NCBI GenBank assembly: GCA_964586175.1
Contig: CAZPGL010000003.1
Coordinates: 1-64,000, forward strand
Source of the DNA: CAZPGL01 sp964586175
GTDB taxonomy: Bacteria > Actinomycetota > Acidimicrobiia > Acidimicrobiales > MedAcidi-G1
Reading direction: 5' to 3'
Length of the DNA: 64,000 bases
The position numbers were made by a program, and so were the translations under genes. Below are positions 23,955 through 32,074 of this stretch, piece by piece. The notes below the pieces were generated by a model, which saw only the letters and a program-made list of their open reading frames with translations, was not told the DNA's origin and ran no database searches. The stretch's first letter is position 1. Every line of letters starts with the position of its first letter.

Positions 23955-24725
23955 ATGGCCTCCGGCGCCGACCGGCTCACCGAGATCCTGCTCGAACCCG
24001 ACTGCGCGCCCGGGCTGTGGGCCAGCGTGGACTCGGGCGAGATGGACGTCCTCGTGCCGGAGCTGCCGCTGCTGCGGATGGAGCAGGACCCGATCCACCG
24101 CCACAAGGACGTGCTCAGCCACACGATCGCCGTCGTCGGGAAGACCGAGCCGGAGATCACCGTACGACTCGGGGCGTTGTTCCACGACATCGCCAAGCCC
24201 CGGACCCGGTCGTTCGAGCATGGCGGGGTGACGTTCCGGCACCACGAGGTGGTGGGGGCCCGCATGGCTCGCAAGCGGCTCGAGGCCCTGGGGTACGACG
24301 GTGCGCTGGTCGACGCGGTGTGCGAGCTGGTGCGGCTGTCGGGGCGGTTCAAGGGCTACGCCGACGGCTGGTCGGACGCCGCGGTGCGCCGCTACGCCCG
24401 GGATGCCGGGCCGCTGCTCGGCCGGCTGAACCACATGATCCGCTGCGACTGCACGACCCGCAACAAGGCGAAGGCGGCTGGCATCCAGGAGGCGATGGAC
24501 GATCTGGAGGCCCGCATCGCCGCGCTGGCCGAGGCCGACCGACGGGCCGCCGAGCGACCGGGGTTGGACGGGGCGGCGGTCATGGCCCACTTGGGGATCC
24601 CGCCGGGCCGGCAGGTCGGTGAGGCACTGGCCTTCCTGTTGGCCACCAAGCGCGCTGAAGGCGACCTCCCCGAGGACGAGCTCCTGTCCCGCCTCGACTC
24701 CTGGTGGTCCTCCCACCCCAAGTGA
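23955..24725 (+). CDS. stand-alone HD-domain protein resembling the C-terminal half of CCA-adding enzyme
   Basis: A 256-residue protein with an HD phosphohydrolase motif: His50 (HRHKD), H77-D78 (LFHDIAKPRTR), His96-His97 (FRHHEVVGARM) and a later D in the HMIRCDCTTRN segment. The last two segments and LRMEQDPIHRHKDVLSHT match the C-terminal half of bacterial tRNA CCA nucleotidyltransferases, but the catalytic nucleotidyltransferase head domain is absent. The full frame starts at a leaderless promoter, so this is not a broken copy by a simple frameshift. It may be a phosphatase/phosphodiesterase acting on tRNA ends or nucleotides. Confidence 0.82.
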   Translation: MASGADRLTEILLEPDCAPGLWASVDSGEMDVLVPELPLLRMEQDPIHRHKDVLSHTIAVVGKTEPEITVRLGALFHDIAKPRTRSFEHGGVTFRHHEVVGARMARKRLEALGYDGALVDAVCELVRLSGRFKGYADGWSDAAVRRYARDAGPLLGRLNHMIRCDCTTRNKAKAAGIQEAMDDLEARIAALAEADRRAAERPGLDGAAVMAHLGIPPGRQVGEALAFLLATKRAEGDLPEDELLSRLDSWWSSHPK

Positions 24726-24747
24726 TCGGGGGACAGGCCCCCGTCAC
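24722..24747. terminator. bidirectional hairpin between convergent genes (shared-core copy 2)
   Basis: GTGA (24722-24725) pairs with TCAC (24744-24747) around the self-complementary core GGGGGACAGGCCCCC (24728-24742). The arms overlap the stop codons of both genes. The core matches that of the hairpin at 8509. Confidence 0.55.
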
Positions 24748-26705
24748 CTGGTGGCGGGGAGGACGATCCTGGTCATCAGCCAGGCGCCGGCATCTGCCAG
24801 GCTGGCTTCATCGACGTGGATACCGTCGGGCCGTAGCTGCAGGTCGCGTTCACCGCCGACCGGGCCGATGAACTCCGCGTACGGCGCCGTCGACACGCCG
24901 TCCAGACCAGCGGCCACCTCGGCCACGATCGCGTTCACGGCGTCGATGCGGTCCGGATGGTTCTGGGGCTGCACCGGGCGGTTCTGATGGGCGCCCTCCA
25001 ACCACACCAACGGCGCCCCGCCCGACGTCAGGATCGTCGACGCTAACCGGTACTCCGACCACAGCCAGTCGTCGTACCGGGGATCGCCGACATGGGTCCA
25101 GTCGGAACCGAGCATCGGCACCCGCCGATCCGCAGCGTCCCACGACGACACGTGCCCCACCACCACGTCGGGCAGGAACCAACCGACCGCCGTCGGCCAC
25201 GACACGACGTCCGGATCGTGCATCTCCGCGACCGACACGGCCTCGGCCCACACCGAACAGTCCTCGACCGGGAACACCTCGCCCTCCGCAGTCCGCTTCA
25301 GGCCGCCACGGCCGACCTGACAGCCCAACCCGGTCTCATTGAGGACCGTGAGCCGGCCCGGATGGTCGAGCCCCCACTGGCACAGCGCCTCGCCGAGCAG
25401 CAGTGCCTCGGAATCGCCCACCACCAGCACCCGCAGCTCGGGGCCACCAGGGGGATCAGGCACCCCCTGCACGGCGCATGGGTTCGTCCCCACAGCGTCG
25501 CTGCGCCGGCCATCGGCCACCATCAGGCCACCCACGACCAGCGCCACGACCACCACGCCGGCCACCACCGGCCGCACCCGGGCCCGCCGCTCCATGAACG
25601 GACGCTCGACCCACCGGTACGACGCCGCAGCCACCGCCAGGGTCGCCGCCAGGTGGACACCCACCAGCAGCCACCCCTCCACGACGTCCACGCCAGGCAC
25701 CAGCCGGCCCACCCGTACTGGCGTGGCCAGCAGGAAGATCGGCCAGTGGTACAGGTACAGGCCGTAGGTGATGCGCCCCAGATACCGCAGCGGCCGCAGC
25801 CCCATCAGCCGGTGCAGCGGGTCGGCCGGAGCGCCCACACACAGCCCGTGCACCACCACGGCTGCCGCCACGCCGACGGCCAGGAAGCCGCCCCGGTCGA
25901 ACACCCACCCGTCACCCTGGTCGACCGCCACCACCATCCAGACCAGGAACGTCATGGCCGGCCAGACGGCCATGACAGCGACCCGCCGGGCCCGCTCGCT
26001 GCCCGGTTCGCCGACGGCCCGCACGGCGGCGGCCAGGGCGATACCGATCAGCAGGCCCTGAGCCCTGGTGTCGGTGCCGTAGTAGACCCGGGAGGAGTCG
26101 AGGCCCGGCTCGAACAGGCGGGCCATCCACAAGGCCGACGCCACGGCAGCACCGCCCGCCACCACCGGGAGCGCCCACTGCCGGCGGCCCACGGCAAGGG
26201 CACCGAGCACGATGAACGGCAGCACCACGTAGAACTGCTCCTCGATGGCCAACGACCAGACGTGGGTCAGCGGTGACGGGTCGGCGAACTGCTCGAAGTA
26301 CGAGACGTCGACGGTGATCTCGTACCAGTTGGCCGTGTAGGTCAGGGCACTGACGATGGCCCCGGTCCACCGGGGGACCAGCGCGGGATCGGCCACCACG
26401 ACCAGCCACGCCGTCAACCCGACGAGCACCACCCCGAGGGCCGGGAGCAGGCGGCGGGCCCGGCGACCGGCGTAGGCCCTCAGGTCGAGCCGGCCGGTCT
26501 GGGCGTGTTCGGCCAGGGCGATCGAGGTGATCAGGTACGCCGACAGTACGAAGAACACGTCGATGGTGAAGAACCCGCCGGCCAGCAGCGGGTCGCCGGA
26601 CAGCCCGTCGAGCCGGACATGGAACAGGATCGGACCCAGCACGCAGAGGCCGCGCAGCCCGTCCAGGGCCGGAACGTGATCGATGCGGTCGGTCGAGGTG
26701 CCCAT
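24744..26705 (-). CDS. OafA/YrhL-type acyltransferase with C-terminal SGNH domain
   Basis: A 653-residue membrane enzyme that O-acylates extracytoplasmic glycans. The N-terminal acyltransferase-3 domain (about 1-370) starts PALDGLRGLCVLGPILFHVRLDG, whose His is the catalytic one, and has about 10 membrane helices including FFTIDVFFVLSAYLI and GLYLYHWPIFLL. The C-terminal SGNH hydrolase-like domain has VVGDSEALLLGEAL (GDS Ser) and RPDGIHVDEASLA (D-x-x-H). This fusion is common for surface polysaccharide acetylation. It is divergent from a polytopic membrane gene and likely part of the same envelope function. The ATG at 26705 gives the family N-terminus. Confidence 0.88.
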   Translation of the reverse strand: MGTSTDRIDHVPALDGLRGLCVLGPILFHVRLDGLSGDPLLAGGFFTIDVFFVLSAYLITSIALAEHAQTGRLDLRAYAGRRARRLLPALGVVLVGLTAWLVVVADPALVPRWTGAIVSALTYTANWYEITVDVSYFEQFADPSPLTHVWSLAIEEQFYVVLPFIVLGALAVGRRQWALPVVAGGAAVASALWMARLFEPGLDSSRVYYGTDTRAQGLLIGIALAAAVRAVGEPGSERARRVAVMAVWPAMTFLVWMVVAVDQGDGWVFDRGGFLAVGVAAAVVVHGLCVGAPADPLHRLMGLRPLRYLGRITYGLYLYHWPIFLLATPVRVGRLVPGVDVVEGWLLVGVHLAATLAVAAASYRWVERPFMERRARVRPVVAGVVVVALVVGGLMVADGRRSDAVGTNPCAVQGVPDPPGGPELRVLVVGDSEALLLGEALCQWGLDHPGRLTVLNETGLGCQVGRGGLKRTAEGEVFPVEDCSVWAEAVSVAEMHDPDVVSWPTAVGWFLPDVVVGHVSSWDAADRRVPMLGSDWTHVGDPRYDDWLWSEYRLASTILTSGGAPLVWLEGAHQNRPVQPQNHPDRIDAVNAIVAEVAAGLDGVSTAPYAEFIGPVGGERDLQLRPDGIHVDEASLADAGAWLMTRIVLPATR

Positions 26706-26861
26706 GTCCAGCGGCGAGGCTAGCGACCGGATCCGGCCCCCTCGGGCCGGTGTGCCACACTGCGCGCAGGCCTCGGACGGCCACGGGAGTGCAGAGTCAT
26801 CGTCGACAGCCACCAGACGCGATGGGCGGCGTGGATCGCCGGCCGTCCCCTGCGCCCGGCC

Positions 26862-28715
26862 ATGACGTTCGGCGGGCTGGCATCCGCCGTCCCGTTTCTC
26901 GTTGTCCTGATCGGCGGCTGGCGGGAGCGGTTCACCAGCGACTTCCTCGATGCCCAGGCCCGGGCTCTGCTCGACGGTCACCTGTCGGTGCCACGGTCGG
27001 TGTTCGGCCTCGAGGGGTTCGTGATCGACGGTGAGGTTCACACGTACTTCGGGCTGGTGCCGGCCCTCCTGCGACTGCCGTTCATGGTCGTCGACCTCGA
27101 CGGCCGCCTGGCCGGCGTCATGATGCTGGCCGCGTTCGTGCTGCTGGTGATGGCCACCGGCGACGTCGTCGAACAGGTCAGGTACACCCTGCGGGGCGAC
27201 CAGCCAGCCACCACGGCCGAACGGACGCTGGCCGGCTGGTTCGTGTTCGGCGTCGGCGCCGGCAGCGTCGTGCTGTTCCTCGCCGCCGTGCCGACCGTGT
27301 ACCACGAGGTCGAACTGTGGGGGGCGGCGTTTGGGGTGGTGGCCGTCGGGAGACTGCTGCGCTTCACGGGTGACCCCACGTCCCGCCGGGCCGCCACGGC
27401 CGTCCTGGCTGTGGCGTTGGTGGTGTTCAGTCGGGCGTCGGTGGGTCTCGGCGCCCTGGTCGTGTTGGCCGGGCTGGCGGTGTTGGCCGCGTGGCGCCAG
27501 CCGCCACGGTGGTTGCCGACCGTGCCCCGCTCGACGCTGCGCTGGCTGGCGGGCGGCACGGCGCTCATCGTCGCCGGCTACGTGGCGCTCAACCAGGCCC
27601 GGTTCGGCACGTGGCTGGACCTGCCGTTCGACCAGCAGATCTTCACCGAGATGGATGCCAACCGGCGGTCGGTGCTCGACGCCCACGGCTCGGTCATGGG
27701 TCTGGTGTTCGCTCCGACGGCGGCCCTGGCCTACCTGCGGCCCGACGCCCTCGACCTGTCGTGGCTGCCGCCGTTCGTGGAATTCGCCGGGCCGGCCCGG
27801 GTGGTCGGCGACGTGCGGTTCGAGTCGCTGGGCCCGGCGTCAAGCCTCACCGCCACCATGCCCTTGGCGACCCTGCTGGCTGTCGCCGGCACCTGGGTCG
27901 CCGTGCGTCGCGACGCCGGGCTGCGTGTCGTCGTGGCCGGGGCCCTGCTCGGAGCGCTCCCGATGACGGCCATCGCGCTGGTGGCCCACCGCTACCTGGC
28001 CGACGCCGTGCCGTGGCTGGTGGTGGCCGGCGCTGTCGGGCTGCTGGCCCTCGCTGACCGCCTGCCCGTCCTGCGCTGGCGGGCCGTGGTCCTCCCGGTG
28101 GTCGTGGTGCTCACCGCCTGGTCGGCCATGGCCAACGCCGGGTTGGCCATCGCCTACCAGCGCCTGCACGACCCGGCCCACCCCGACGTCCGCCACGCCT
28201 TCCTCGACACTCGGGCCGCCTTCGACGAGGCGGCGTTCTTCGGTGCCGACTGGGTCGACACCGGACCCGATTTGGGCCCGCCGCCGGCCGCCGGTCGGGT
28301 CCGCATCGTCGGCGACTGCCGTGGGGTGTACTGGAGCGATGGCATGCGCTGGCATCTCGTGGAGCGGGCCGACGGGCACGTCCGGGTACGCGTCGATGGC
28401 GGCGGCAACGGTTCGCTCGTGGTCGGCAGCAGCGCCGGCGAGCAAACCCTCGTCGTCAACGCCTTCGGGCACGAGGTTTTCGTGAGCACCGACGGTGGAG
28501 CGACCGCCGCCGCCCGGGTCGTCGCCGACGGCGACGCCTTTACCGTCGACGTGATCGCCGACCCCGACCTCGACCTGTTGCGGGTCGATGTGGACGGCAC
28601 GCCGGCCTTCGAAGGCGAGCTCTACGGGGTCGAGTTCGAGCTGTCGGCGGTCGGCGGGCGCACCGTGGCACCCCCGTCCGGGCTCTGCGACCGCCTGTCG
28701 AGGGCGGTGCCATGA
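26862..28715 (+). CDS. polytopic membrane protein, GT-C-like, with soluble C-terminal domain
   Basis: A 617-residue protein with about nine to eleven hydrophobic helices in the first 430 residues and a periplasm-facing beta-rich C-terminus (about 470-610). The first loop after helix 1 contains ERFTSDFLDAQARALLDGH and later HTYFGLVPALLRLP, resembling polyprenyl-phosphate-dependent glycosyltransferases of the GT-C fold, but I cannot name a catalytic residue with confidence. It is coupled to the methyltransferase gene by a 4-nt overlap. The N-terminus is uncertain: the frame reads on upstream for about 20 codons with no ATG, GTG or TTG. A role in cell-wall glycolipid assembly is inferred from context. 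Confidence 0.7.
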   Translation: MTFGGLASAVPFLVVLIGGWRERFTSDFLDAQARALLDGHLSVPRSVFGLEGFVIDGEVHTYFGLVPALLRLPFMVVDLDGRLAGVMMLAAFVLLVMATGDVVEQVRYTLRGDQPATTAERTLAGWFVFGVGAGSVVLFLAAVPTVYHEVELWGAAFGVVAVGRLLRFTGDPTSRRAATAVLAVALVVFSRASVGLGALVVLAGLAVLAAWRQPPRWLPTVPRSTLRWLAGGTALIVAGYVALNQARFGTWLDLPFDQQIFTEMDANRRSVLDAHGSVMGLVFAPTAALAYLRPDALDLSWLPPFVEFAGPARVVGDVRFESLGPASSLTATMPLATLLAVAGTWVAVRRDAGLRVVVAGALLGALPMTAIALVAHRYLADAVPWLVVAGAVGLLALADRLPVLRWRAVVLPVVVVLTAWSAMANAGLAIAYQRLHDPAHPDVRHAFLDTRAAFDEAAFFGADWVDTGPDLGPPPAAGRVRIVGDCRGVYWSDGMRWHLVERADGHVRVRVDGGGNGSLVVGSSAGEQTLVVNAFGHEVFVSTDGGATAAARVVADGDAFTVDVIADPDLDLLRVDVDGTPAFEGELYGVEFELSAVGGRTVAPPSGLCDRLSRAVP

Positions 28716-29608
28716 GCGCCGCCGACCTGCCGTGCCCGGTGTGCTCCAGCACCGATACCGCCGAGCAGCGTCCCTCCACCCTCGACGGGGCACTCACCGC
28801 CGACCACCTCCGCATCACCGACGACGCCTACGGCCGGACGGCCCGTCTGTTGGAGTGCGCGGGCTGCCGGTTCGTGTTCGCCGACCCCAGCGAGGTCGCC
28901 TCGGTCGTCGACCGGTACGCCGAGGTAGTCGACCCCGGCTACGAGGCCACGGCGGTGCAGCGCCGCCGCCAGATGGACGCCCTGCTCGCCGAGGTGTGCG
29001 ACCACACCCCTGGGGCGGCCACGCTGCTCGACGTGGGTGCCGGCATCGGCCTGATGGTCGAAGCGGCCACGGCCCGAGGCCTCGATGCCGCCGGGGTCGA
29101 GCCCGGCGCCTGGTCGGTGGCCACGGCGGAGCGTCGTGGCGTCACCGGCGTGCACGAAGGGGTGCTGCCCCATGTGGCGCTGACCGGGCGAACCTTCGAC
29201 GTGGTGACGGTGATCGACGTGATCGAACATGTCGACGATCCGGTCGGCCTGCTCCGTGACGCCGCCCATCACCTCGCACCCGGCGGGGTGGTCGCCGTCG
29301 TCACCCCCGACGTCGGCTCAGTGGCTGCCCGGGCCCTCGGACGGCGCTGGTGGCACTACCGGCCGGCCCACATCGGATACTTCGACCGGTCCAGTTTGGA
29401 ACGGGCCGCCGTCGAGGCCGGCCTGCACGTCGTGGCCCGATCCCGGGCCCGTTGGTGGTTTCCGGTCGGGTACCTCGCCGAGCGAGTCACCGGGTATCTG
29501 CGGTTCCTCGGCCCGGTGCACCGCCGGCTTGACGGTGGGCGTCTCTACGATCGCACGGTGCGCCTGAACCTGTTCGACTCGTGGCTCGTGCTGCTCGAAG
29601 CCCGATGA
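28712..29608 (+). CDS. class I SAM-dependent methyltransferase with N-terminal zinc finger
   Basis: A 298-residue methyltransferase. A four-cysteine element (CPVCSST at the start and LLECAGCRF near 47-52) resembles the zinc finger of surface-sugar C-methyltransferases. The SAM-binding motif I is TLLDVGAGIGLMVEAA (about 104-119) and VIDVIEHVDDPVGLLRD is the post-motif acidic helix. The gene overlaps both neighbours by 4 nt, so it is translationally coupled to the GT-C-like and UbiA-like genes. Likely substrates are sugars or lipid-linked glycans of the envelope, which is inference. Confidence 0.88.
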   Translation: MSAADLPCPVCSSTDTAEQRPSTLDGALTADHLRITDDAYGRTARLLECAGCRFVFADPSEVASVVDRYAEVVDPGYEATAVQRRRQMDALLAEVCDHTPGAATLLDVGAGIGLMVEAATARGLDAAGVEPGAWSVATAERRGVTGVHEGVLPHVALTGRTFDVVTVIDVIEHVDDPVGLLRDAAHHLAPGGVVAVVTPDVGSVAARALGRRWWHYRPAHIGYFDRSSLERAAVEAGLHVVARSRARWWFPVGYLAERVTGYLRFLGPVHRRLDGGRLYDRTVRLNLFDSWLVLLEAR

Positions 29609-30546
29609 GCGCGCCGCCAGGGGGCCGGCTGGCCGCCCACGTCCGTATCGCCCGGCCCGACCACTGGTTCAAGCAGGTGTTCTGTCTGCCCGGTGTCGTG
29701 CTGGCCGCCGCCCTGCTCGACCTCGACACCGGGGGCGACACCGTGGCCGACCTGGTGTTGGCCTTCGTCGGCGTGTCGCTGGTCGCCTCGTCCAACTACG
29801 TGGTTAACGAGTTGGTCGACGCCCCGACCGACGCCCACCATCCGCACAAGGCGGCCCGCCCGGCGGTGGCCGGGTTGGTGCACCGTGGTCTGGCGTGGCT
29901 GCAATGGCCGGTGTTCGGGGCCGCCGGGGTCGCCGTGTCGGCCGCGGTGTCCGCTGAGCTTGCCGCCACGGCGGCCACCCTGTGGGTGATGGGGGTCGTC
30001 TACAACGTGCGGCCCGTGCGGTCCAAGGACGTGCCGGTCGTCGATGTGCTGTCCGAGTCGGTCAACAATCCGCTGCGGCTCATGGCCGGCTGGTATGCGG
30101 TGGGCGGCACCGGCTGGCCGCCGCTGTCGCTGCTCGTCGGCTATTGGCTGGTTGGCGGGTTCCTGATGGCTGCCAAGCGCTCGGCCGAGTTCCGCACACT
30201 GGGTGACCGGGCCGCCGACTACCGCCGTTCGTTCACCTGGTACACGGCCCGTCGGCTCGACGCCCTGATGGTGTTCTGCCTGGCGTCGGCGTCACTGCTC
30301 GGCGGGGTGTTCATCGCCCTGCACCGTCTCGAGCTTGTGCTGCTGGCACCGGTGCTGGCCCTGGTCGTTGCCGCCTACTGGGCGCTGGCCCTGCGGCCCG
30401 ACAGCCCGGTGCAGGCCCCGGAGGGGTTGTGGCGCGAGGGTCGGCTCATGGCCTTGTGCCTGCTGGCCGCGGTCGGGTTGGTGGTGCTGGCCCTGGTGGA
30501 CCTGCCGTGGCTGGCCGACCTGTTCGACGTTGACGCCAGCGGGTAG
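29605..30546 (+). CDS. UbiA-family prenyltransferase (decaprenyl-phosphate phosphoribosyltransferase-like)
   Basis: A 313-residue membrane protein with about eight helices and UbiA aspartate-rich motifs. The first reads N68-E-L-V-D72-A-P-T-D76-AHHPHKAARP, where the usual N-D-x-x-D begins N-E; the second lies around YNVRPVRSKDVPVVDVLSES. The HPxK...RP tail is shared with DprE-pathway phosphoribosyltransferases that make polyprenyl-phosphoribose for arabinan. Such an enzyme beside the GT-C-like and acyltransferase genes fits wall polysaccharide synthesis. The gene starts inside the stop of the methyltransferase (ATGA). The exact acceptor and donor are inferred. Confidence 0.83.
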   Translation: MSAPPGGRLAAHVRIARPDHWFKQVFCLPGVVLAAALLDLDTGGDTVADLVLAFVGVSLVASSNYVVNELVDAPTDAHHPHKAARPAVAGLVHRGLAWLQWPVFGAAGVAVSAAVSAELAATAATLWVMGVVYNVRPVRSKDVPVVDVLSESVNNPLRLMAGWYAVGGTGWPPLSLLVGYWLVGGFLMAAKRSAEFRTLGDRAADYRRSFTWYTARRLDALMVFCLASASLLGGVFIALHRLELVLLAPVLALVVAAYWALALRPDSPVQAPEGLWREGRLMALCLLAAVGLVVLALVDLPWLADLFDVDASG

Positions 30547-30561
30547 GCCGGCCAGCCGGCC
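30546..30561. terminator. GC-rich hairpin between convergent genes
   Basis: GGCCGGC and GCCGGCC separated by 2 nt, between the stop of the UbiA-like gene and the stop of the PhoH-like gene. No T-tract; terminator role inferred from position. Confidence 0.35.
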
Positions 30562-30569
30562 AGGGGGAA

Positions 30570-31838
30570 CTAGGCCAGGCTGAGCGGCTCGGTGTCGACG
30601 AGGTCGGCGACCAGGCCGGCCACCGCCGAGCGTTCGGACCGGGTGAGGGTCATGTGGCCGAACAGGGGGTGGCCCTGTAGGTCGTTGACCACGGTGAGCA
30701 CCCCGTCGTGGCGGCCGACCCGTAGGTTGTCGCGCTGGGCGACGTCGTGGGTGAGTACCACCCGGCTGTTGGGGCCGATGCGGGACAGGGCGGTCAGCAG
30801 CACCGACCGTTCCAGGTTCTGGGCCTCGTCGATGATGACCCACGTGTCGGTGAGGGTGCGGCCTCGGATGTGGGTGAGGGGCAGTACCTCGAGGAGGTCT
30901 TCGACCATGAGCTCTTCGATGACGTTGCGGTTGGTGACCGCTTCGAGGGCGTCGACCACCGCAGCGGCCCACGGCGACATCTTCTCCTGCTCGCCACCGG
31001 GCAGATAGCCGAGGTCCTGGCCGCCGACGGAGAACAGCGGGCGGAACACGACGACGCGCCGGTGGTCGCGCCGCTCGACGACCGATTCGAGCCCGGCGGC
31101 CAGGGCCAGCACGCTCTTGCCGGTGCCGGCGGCACCGCCGAGGCTGACGACGCCGATGGACGGGTCGGCCAGCAGGTCGAGGGCCAGGCGCTGTTCGGCG
31201 TTGCGGCCCCGCACCCCGAACAGCTCGAGGTCGGGGTCGACCCGGTGGACCCGCTTGTCGGGGTGGACCCGCACCAGCACCGACTGCGAGCCGGCGGTGA
31301 GGGCCAGCCCGGTGTGGCACGGCAGGTCGCGGGCCTCGTCGAGGTCGGCCACCTTGTCGCGGTACAGGTCGTCGATGAGCCCCGAGCTGACGGTCATCTC
31401 GGTGTAGCCGTGCCAGTGGTCGGAGGTCTCGCCGACCGGGTGGTAGTCGTCGGCGGCCAGGCCGGCCATCGAGGCCCGCAGGCGCAGCGGCAAGTCCTTG
31501 GACACCAGGGTGACGGTGGCACCTTCGGCGGCCAGCGAGGACGCCACGGCCAGGATGCGGTGGTCGTTGCTGGCGCCCTGCAGTGACTCGGGGAGGTGCG
31601 ACGGGTCGCGGTGGTTGAGCTCGACCCGCACGGTGCCGCCGTCCTCGTTGGCGGGCATGGCGGTGTGGAGGCGGCCGTGGTGGAGGCGCATCTCCTCGAG
31701 CGACCGCAGGGTGGTGCGGGCCGCCCAGCCCAGCTCGGGGTGGTGGCGTTTGCCTTCGAGTTCGTCGAGCACCACGACGGGAAGCACCACCTCGTGGCGG
31801 CCGTACCGGCTGAACGCCATGGGGTCGGCCAGCAGCAC
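30570..31838 (-). CDS. PIN-domain PhoH-like ATPase (PhoH2 type); N-terminus extends upstream
   Basis: A PIN ribonuclease domain fused to a PhoH RNA-helicase-like ATPase. From the GTG at 31838 there are 422 residues, with Walker A GGAAGTGKS (234-242) and Walker B VIIDEAQN. The PIN strand carrying the first catalytic Asp, YVLDTSVLLADP, begins 5-6 codons upstream of that GTG, so the true start must be further up. The reading frame remains open to beyond 32000 without ATG, GTG or TTG. A TACCGT box 6 nt before an ATC at 31901 looks like a leaderless start. The coordinates given here are therefore the minimal, canonical-start version. Confidence 0.85.
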   Translation of the reverse strand: MLLADPMAFSRYGRHEVVLPVVVLDELEGKRHHPELGWAARTTLRSLEEMRLHHGRLHTAMPANEDGGTVRVELNHRDPSHLPESLQGASNDHRILAVASSLAAEGATVTLVSKDLPLRLRASMAGLAADDYHPVGETSDHWHGYTEMTVSSGLIDDLYRDKVADLDEARDLPCHTGLALTAGSQSVLVRVHPDKRVHRVDPDLELFGVRGRNAEQRLALDLLADPSIGVVSLGGAAGTGKSVLALAAGLESVVERRDHRRVVVFRPLFSVGGQDLGYLPGGEQEKMSPWAAAVVDALEAVTNRNVIEELMVEDLLEVLPLTHIRGRTLTDTWVIIDEAQNLERSVLLTALSRIGPNSRVVLTHDVAQRDNLRVGRHDGVLTVVNDLQGHPLFGHMTLTRSERSAVAGLVADLVDTEPLSLA

Positions 31839-31907
31839 CGACGTGTCGAGGACGTAGATCTGCGTGGCTTCGAGGTCCGCTGCTCGGGGGTCGACGACGA
31901 TGGAACC

Positions 31908-31913
31908 ACGGTA
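31908..31913 (-). promoter_or_regulatory. -10-like TACCGT before an ATC (31899-31901) in PhoH frame
   Basis: The minus-strand arrangement TACCGT-N6-ATC is the same as TACCGT-N6-ATG at the enoyl-CoA hydratase gene (22557). It marks the most plausible start of the PhoH-like protein. Confidence 0.4.
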
Positions 31914-32074
31914 GGCAACGGGCAGGTCCGGCTCGGGGATGTGCCCCGACCAGCGGTTTTCTGGCGCTGCCGCCCACGGCGGGGCTACGTTCGGCCTCCA
32001 CAGACGTTCACCAGGTTGCCGTTGCCCCGTCGTCGAGCCGGGCCGTCGGCGGCCGCGACGAAGGGAGCATCTCC

